A stretch of DNA of 27,491 bases from a virus. The notes below the pieces were generated by a model. That model was not told the origin of the DNA, did not search any database, and saw nothing but the letters and a program-made list of their open reading frames with translations. The DNA lies in the IMG/VR virus record IMGVR_UViG_3300031974_004167, positions 1 to 27,491 of that record; one strand, given 5' to 3'. Numbering within the stretch: the stretch's first letter is position 1; every line of letters starts with the position of its first letter. Positions 25,365-27,491 of the stretch are shown here, piece by piece. The position numbers and the translations under genes were made by a program.

Positions 25365-25802
25365 TTAAAGAAGACCGTTGTTTTGGTCAAATTTTATGCG
25401 CATTGTTTCACTAATGCTGTAGGGAAGATATGTAATACTGCAATCTACTTGCAAGCCACTTTCGTAGGTATCAACTGTGACAGAATTTACATTTATACGG
25501 GGATCATAATTTATAACTTCAGTAATATCTTTGATGATAAGTTCTTTTAAATCCTCTGTAAATGGCTCAAATAGTACATCCCAAATCACAGTGCCAAATT
25601 GTGGATTTTCAAGTTTTTCGCCTTTGCGAATATGAAAATGATTTATTACATCCTGTTTGATTATTTCTAAATCAAACAAGTTAAATCCACGTGGATTGGC
25701 TACAGTACTAATACCTCTGTATTGCTTGCTGATTACAGGAGCTTCTTCTCCAGGAGAAGATATTGTTACATTTTTATAAAGTGGTTTTTCATTTGTAGCC
25801 AT
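25365..25802 (-). CDS. 25: Baseplate wedge protein gp25 (145 residues)
   Basis: gp25 is the small wedge protein that, with gp6 and gp53, forms the core bundle contacting the hub and priming sheath assembly; it is homologous to TssE of type VI secretion and W of P2. Recognisable here: a GISTVANPRGFNLFDLEIIK segment (30-49), HIRKGEKLENPQFGTVIWD (57-75), LFEPFTED (77-84), and VINYDPRINVNSVTV (96-110). The last corresponds to the NYEPRI region of T4 gp25, with DPR (100-102) in place of the usual EPR. Its length is near the 132 residues of T4 gp25, with a slightly longer N-terminus. No Shine-Dalgarno precedes the ATG at 25800-25802; a TATAAATA box lies four bases upstream instead. Identity is confident from motif order and from gp6 directly downstream. 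Confidence 0.95.
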   Translation of the reverse strand: MATNEKPLYKNVTISSPGEEAPVISKQYRGISTVANPRGFNLFDLEIIKQDVINHFHIRKGEKLENPQFGTVIWDVLFEPFTEDLKELIIKDITEVINYDPRINVNSVTVDTYESGLQVDCSITYLPYSISETMRIKFDQNNGLL

Positions 25803-25814
25803 ACTGTATTTATA
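25801..25814 (-). promoter_or_regulatory. Late promoter box TATAAATA with CAGTAT extension, abutting the gp25 start
   Basis: TATAAATA (25807-25814) is an exact T4 late consensus and contains the TAA stop (25810-25812) of the upstream gene. It continues as CAGTAT, whose last bases are the A and T of the gp25 ATG. With the usual spacing, transcription would begin at or just inside the gp25 start codon. Confidence 0.6.
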
Positions 25815-27018
25815 CCAATAATTCTTCGTAAAGATTGTTTGCTTCAGTAGTAATACTCACTAAAGTGCCATTGACTAATCTTTGAACAGGTTGAGGATTT
25901 ACTATTTCTTTTGATGTAAATCCGTACAAGTCTTTTTTCTTTACCAATTTTGTACCAAACTTTTTTGCTGCTTTTTTTGCAGCATTCGCTACATTTGCAA
26001 AAGTTTTATCACCTGTTGTTGCATAGGTTTTCTTATGACATGCATTTGCTGCACTTGCTATTGCATTACATTGTGTCACAGGATTTTCTTTAAACCTAAT
26101 ATTATTTGCAACTTGTCTGCCTACATCTTTTACAACCTTAGGTCTGTTCAATGCTTTTCCAATTAAATTTGCACCAACTTGTGCAGCAGCACCATTTACT
26201 ACATTACGCAATTCAGGAGGTAGTCCATTTATTGCGCCATTTAAATTCTTTGTAAAATTTCCTATGCCTTTTGTAAAGCCTTCAAATGCTGGTCCAATTC
26301 CTGGTATACCGCCAATAGCAGCACCTAAACCACTTGCTAGTTTTCCTGCTGCATCTCCTAATGCATTGCCTAATCCGCCCAATGCTTTTCCTATTGCACC
26401 ATCTATTGCACCTAATGCACTGCCAAGAGCACCAGTTAAACCTGTAGAACTAAGTAAGTTTTGCATTGTGCTAGGCAAACTTCCTAATAGATTGTTCAAA
26501 CCTTGTCCAACAATACTGCTCAATCCGCCTTGCAAGCCTTGTAGGAAACTATCCTTGATAGTTAAAACTTCTCCTTGAGTAGCATCTACAATTTGTGTTC
26601 TTACTGTACTAGGATTATCAGCAGATGTGGTGCCTGCATAGGTTGTTGTTGCTGTGCCTCTTTGCCCGGGTTGTCCTCCAAATGCCTGTGTAAAACCAGC
26701 AGCTAATTGATCTGGGTTTATCCAACCATCTGGTGTAAATGCTGCTGGGTTCGCAATGCCTTGTAGTGCAGCAGCGGCTTGTGCAAACTGTGGTGGAATT
26801 TGATTTTGCAGTTGAGATAATCCTGCTGAAATAACCCCTTGTGCTGCTCCTCTTATTGCTCCTTGCAACCCACCTTGTAATCCACCTTGTATTGCACCTA
26901 CAGTTGCTATAGTAGGTATAGGACTTTTTCTTGCTAGTTGATTTACTGCATCTCCTAAAACTTTATTACTTTCTCTAAGTGCTGCGTTTCTAAGTTCGCC
27001 TCCAATTGCTTGAAACAT
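25810..27018 (-). CDS. Gly/Ala-rich structural protein between gp5 and gp25, 402 residues, function unknown
   Basis: I start this gene at ATG 27016-27018, seven bases after GGAGG; a TTG one codon upstream is only four bases from GGAGG and less likely. The start overlaps the gp5 stop (TGATG). The residue numbers below count that TTG as residue 1. The protein is not recognised. Its N-terminal half contains GAIQGGLQGGLQGAIRGAAQ (42-61), a duplicated GGLQ. The middle (158-245) is a long run of glycine-zipper-like, weakly hydrophobic repeats (GALGSALGAIDGAIGKALGG, 197-216). The C-terminus is basic (NAAKKAAKKFGTKLVKKK, 346-363) with a Cys pair (318, 328). There is no PAAR motif. Glycine zippers suggest tight helix packing or membrane interaction, so a hub-associated part or an element acting at the host membrane is possible; both are inferences. 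Confidence 0.82.
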   Translation of the reverse strand: MFQAIGGELRNAALRESNKVLGDAVNQLARKSPIPTIATVGAIQGGLQGGLQGAIRGAAQGVISAGLSQLQNQIPPQFAQAAAALQGIANPAAFTPDGWINPDQLAAGFTQAFGGQPGQRGTATTTYAGTTSADNPSTVRTQIVDATQGEVLTIKDSFLQGLQGGLSSIVGQGLNNLLGSLPSTMQNLLSSTGLTGALGSALGAIDGAIGKALGGLGNALGDAAGKLASGLGAAIGGIPGIGPAFEGFTKGIGNFTKNLNGAINGLPPELRNVVNGAAAQVGANLIGKALNRPKVVKDVGRQVANNIRFKENPVTQCNAIASAANACHKKTYATTGDKTFANVANAAKKAAKKFGTKLVKKKDLYGFTSKEIVNPQPVQRLVNGTLVSITTEANNLYEELLV

Positions 27019-27027
27019 CAATCATCC
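27016..27027 (-). promoter_or_regulatory. Ribosome binding site deciding the start of the Gly/Ala-rich gene
   Basis: On the minus strand the end of the gp5 gene reads GGAGGATGATTGATG. GGAGG sits seven bases before the ATG at 27016-27018, an ordinary spacing. The TTG at 27019-27021 and the first ATG (another frame) are too close to it. The TGA stop of gp5 shares its last base with the start. Confidence 0.6.
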
Positions 27028-27491
27028 TCCGGTTTTAATTCATTCATAGGTGTCCTGTCCGTATGTACAGGACGTTCTTCCATATGTATATCTTGGCTTT
27101 CTGTTTCAACTGCTTCAGTTTTGTCTGGTGCAGTTTCTAATGGATTCCAGTTTTCATGCCCTTGCCAAGGTTCGTGTTGTGGAACACGTTGTGGAAATTT
27201 TGCTTTAATAGGTAAAACTGATTCTGTTGCTTCTGGTGCAGGTTCTGCGGCGGCTGCTGCTGGACCATTCATGTCAATACGGTTTGCTGTTTCTTTATGA
27301 TGACTAGATTTAATATTGCTTGTACCTGCGGCTGTAAGTTTCATATCTCCGCCACTATATCCGCCTACACCTGCTTTACCACTCAAATTTAAATTATTGC
27401 CTGCACTAATGTTTACATCGTTTTGTGCAGTTTCAAATAAATCATTTGTTACTAACACATGCTTGTCATTTAACACTGTGGTTTTCATGTC
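27018..27491 (-). CDS. 5: gp5-type baseplate hub/spike protein, C-terminal part (5' end cut by window edge)
   Basis: The frame is open to the right edge (an Asp codon precedes the first visible ATG), so only the C-terminal 157 or so residues are seen and the ATG at 27486-27488 is probably internal. The first 70 residues are short beta repeats (FETAQNDVNISAGNNLNLSG, later DMKLTAAGTSNIKSS) like the intertwined beta-helix needle of gp5 and VgrG proteins, ending in RIDMNGPAAAAAEP. Then comes FPQRVPQHEPWQGHENWNP, the hallmark C-terminal stretch of gp5 in T4-like phages. A long acidic, Glu/Thr/Pro-rich tail follows, without a visible needle-tip motif. The lysozyme and OB domains, if present, lie outside the window. 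The stop overlaps the next start (TGATG). The needle is expected at the centre of the baseplate and pierces the outer membrane. Confidence 0.82.
   Translation of the reverse strand, partial: DMKTTVLNDKHVLVTNDLFETAQNDVNISAGNNLNLSGKAGVGGYSGGDMKLTAAGTSNIKSSHHKETANRIDMNGPAAAAAEPAPEATESVLPIKAKFPQRVPQHEPWQGHENWNPLETAPDKTEAVETESQDIHMEERPVHTDRTPMNELKPEDD

Noticed and set aside
1-27491. tRNA genes, CRISPR arrays, insertion sequences, integrase or attachment sites
   Set aside because: None seen on either strand; gene spacers are at most about 51 bases.

Overview
The window is a piece of a T4-superfamily (myovirus) phage genome, from the baseplate and tail-fibre part of the virion gene cluster. Three landmarks support this: a gp25-type baseplate wedge protein, a gp6-type wedge protein with the classic N-terminal signature, and the C-terminal tail of a gp5-type hub/spike protein. 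The DNA is strongly AT-rich by eye. The gene complement (very long gp6, giant protein after gp6, several fibres sharing one N-terminal module) resembles marine T4-like phages of cyanobacteria or SAR11-like hosts more than enteric T4. No host or metabolic gene is present, so the host cannot be fixed from this window.

All ten supported genes lie on the minus strand and are read from right to left. In order of transcription: gp5-like hub/spike C-terminus (cut by the right edge), a Gly/Ala-rich 402-residue protein, gp25, gp6, a 4572-residue giant protein that fills half the window and sits where T4 keeps gp7, a 200-residue conserved protein, three fibre-type proteins of 673, 627 and 506 residues that share an N-terminal module but have unrelated C-termini, and two related smaller proteins (300 residues, and at least 357 residues cut by the left edge). 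Genes are nearly end to end. Three junctions are TAATG and one is TGATG. No gene-free stretch exceeds about 51 bases.

Regulation appears to use T4-type late promoters (consensus TATAAATA) placed at gene ends, several with the upstream stop codon inside the promoter box. Three of them extend into a shared 13-base motif. The last gene instead has an exact TTGACA-N17-TATAAT promoter.

The likely joint role is building the baseplate wedge (gp25, gp6, giant) around the hub (gp5) and equipping it with receptor-binding parts. The most notable object is the giant protein. It contains seven FG-starting blades that look like an integrin-type FG-GAP propeller, four modules that look like CBM5/12 carbohydrate-binding domains (one inside a propeller blade, one between blades), a cupredoxin-like domain without copper ligands, two GxGY repeat modules and a long C-terminal run of beta-rich adhesin-like modules. 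This suggests a sugar-binding surface built into the baseplate itself.
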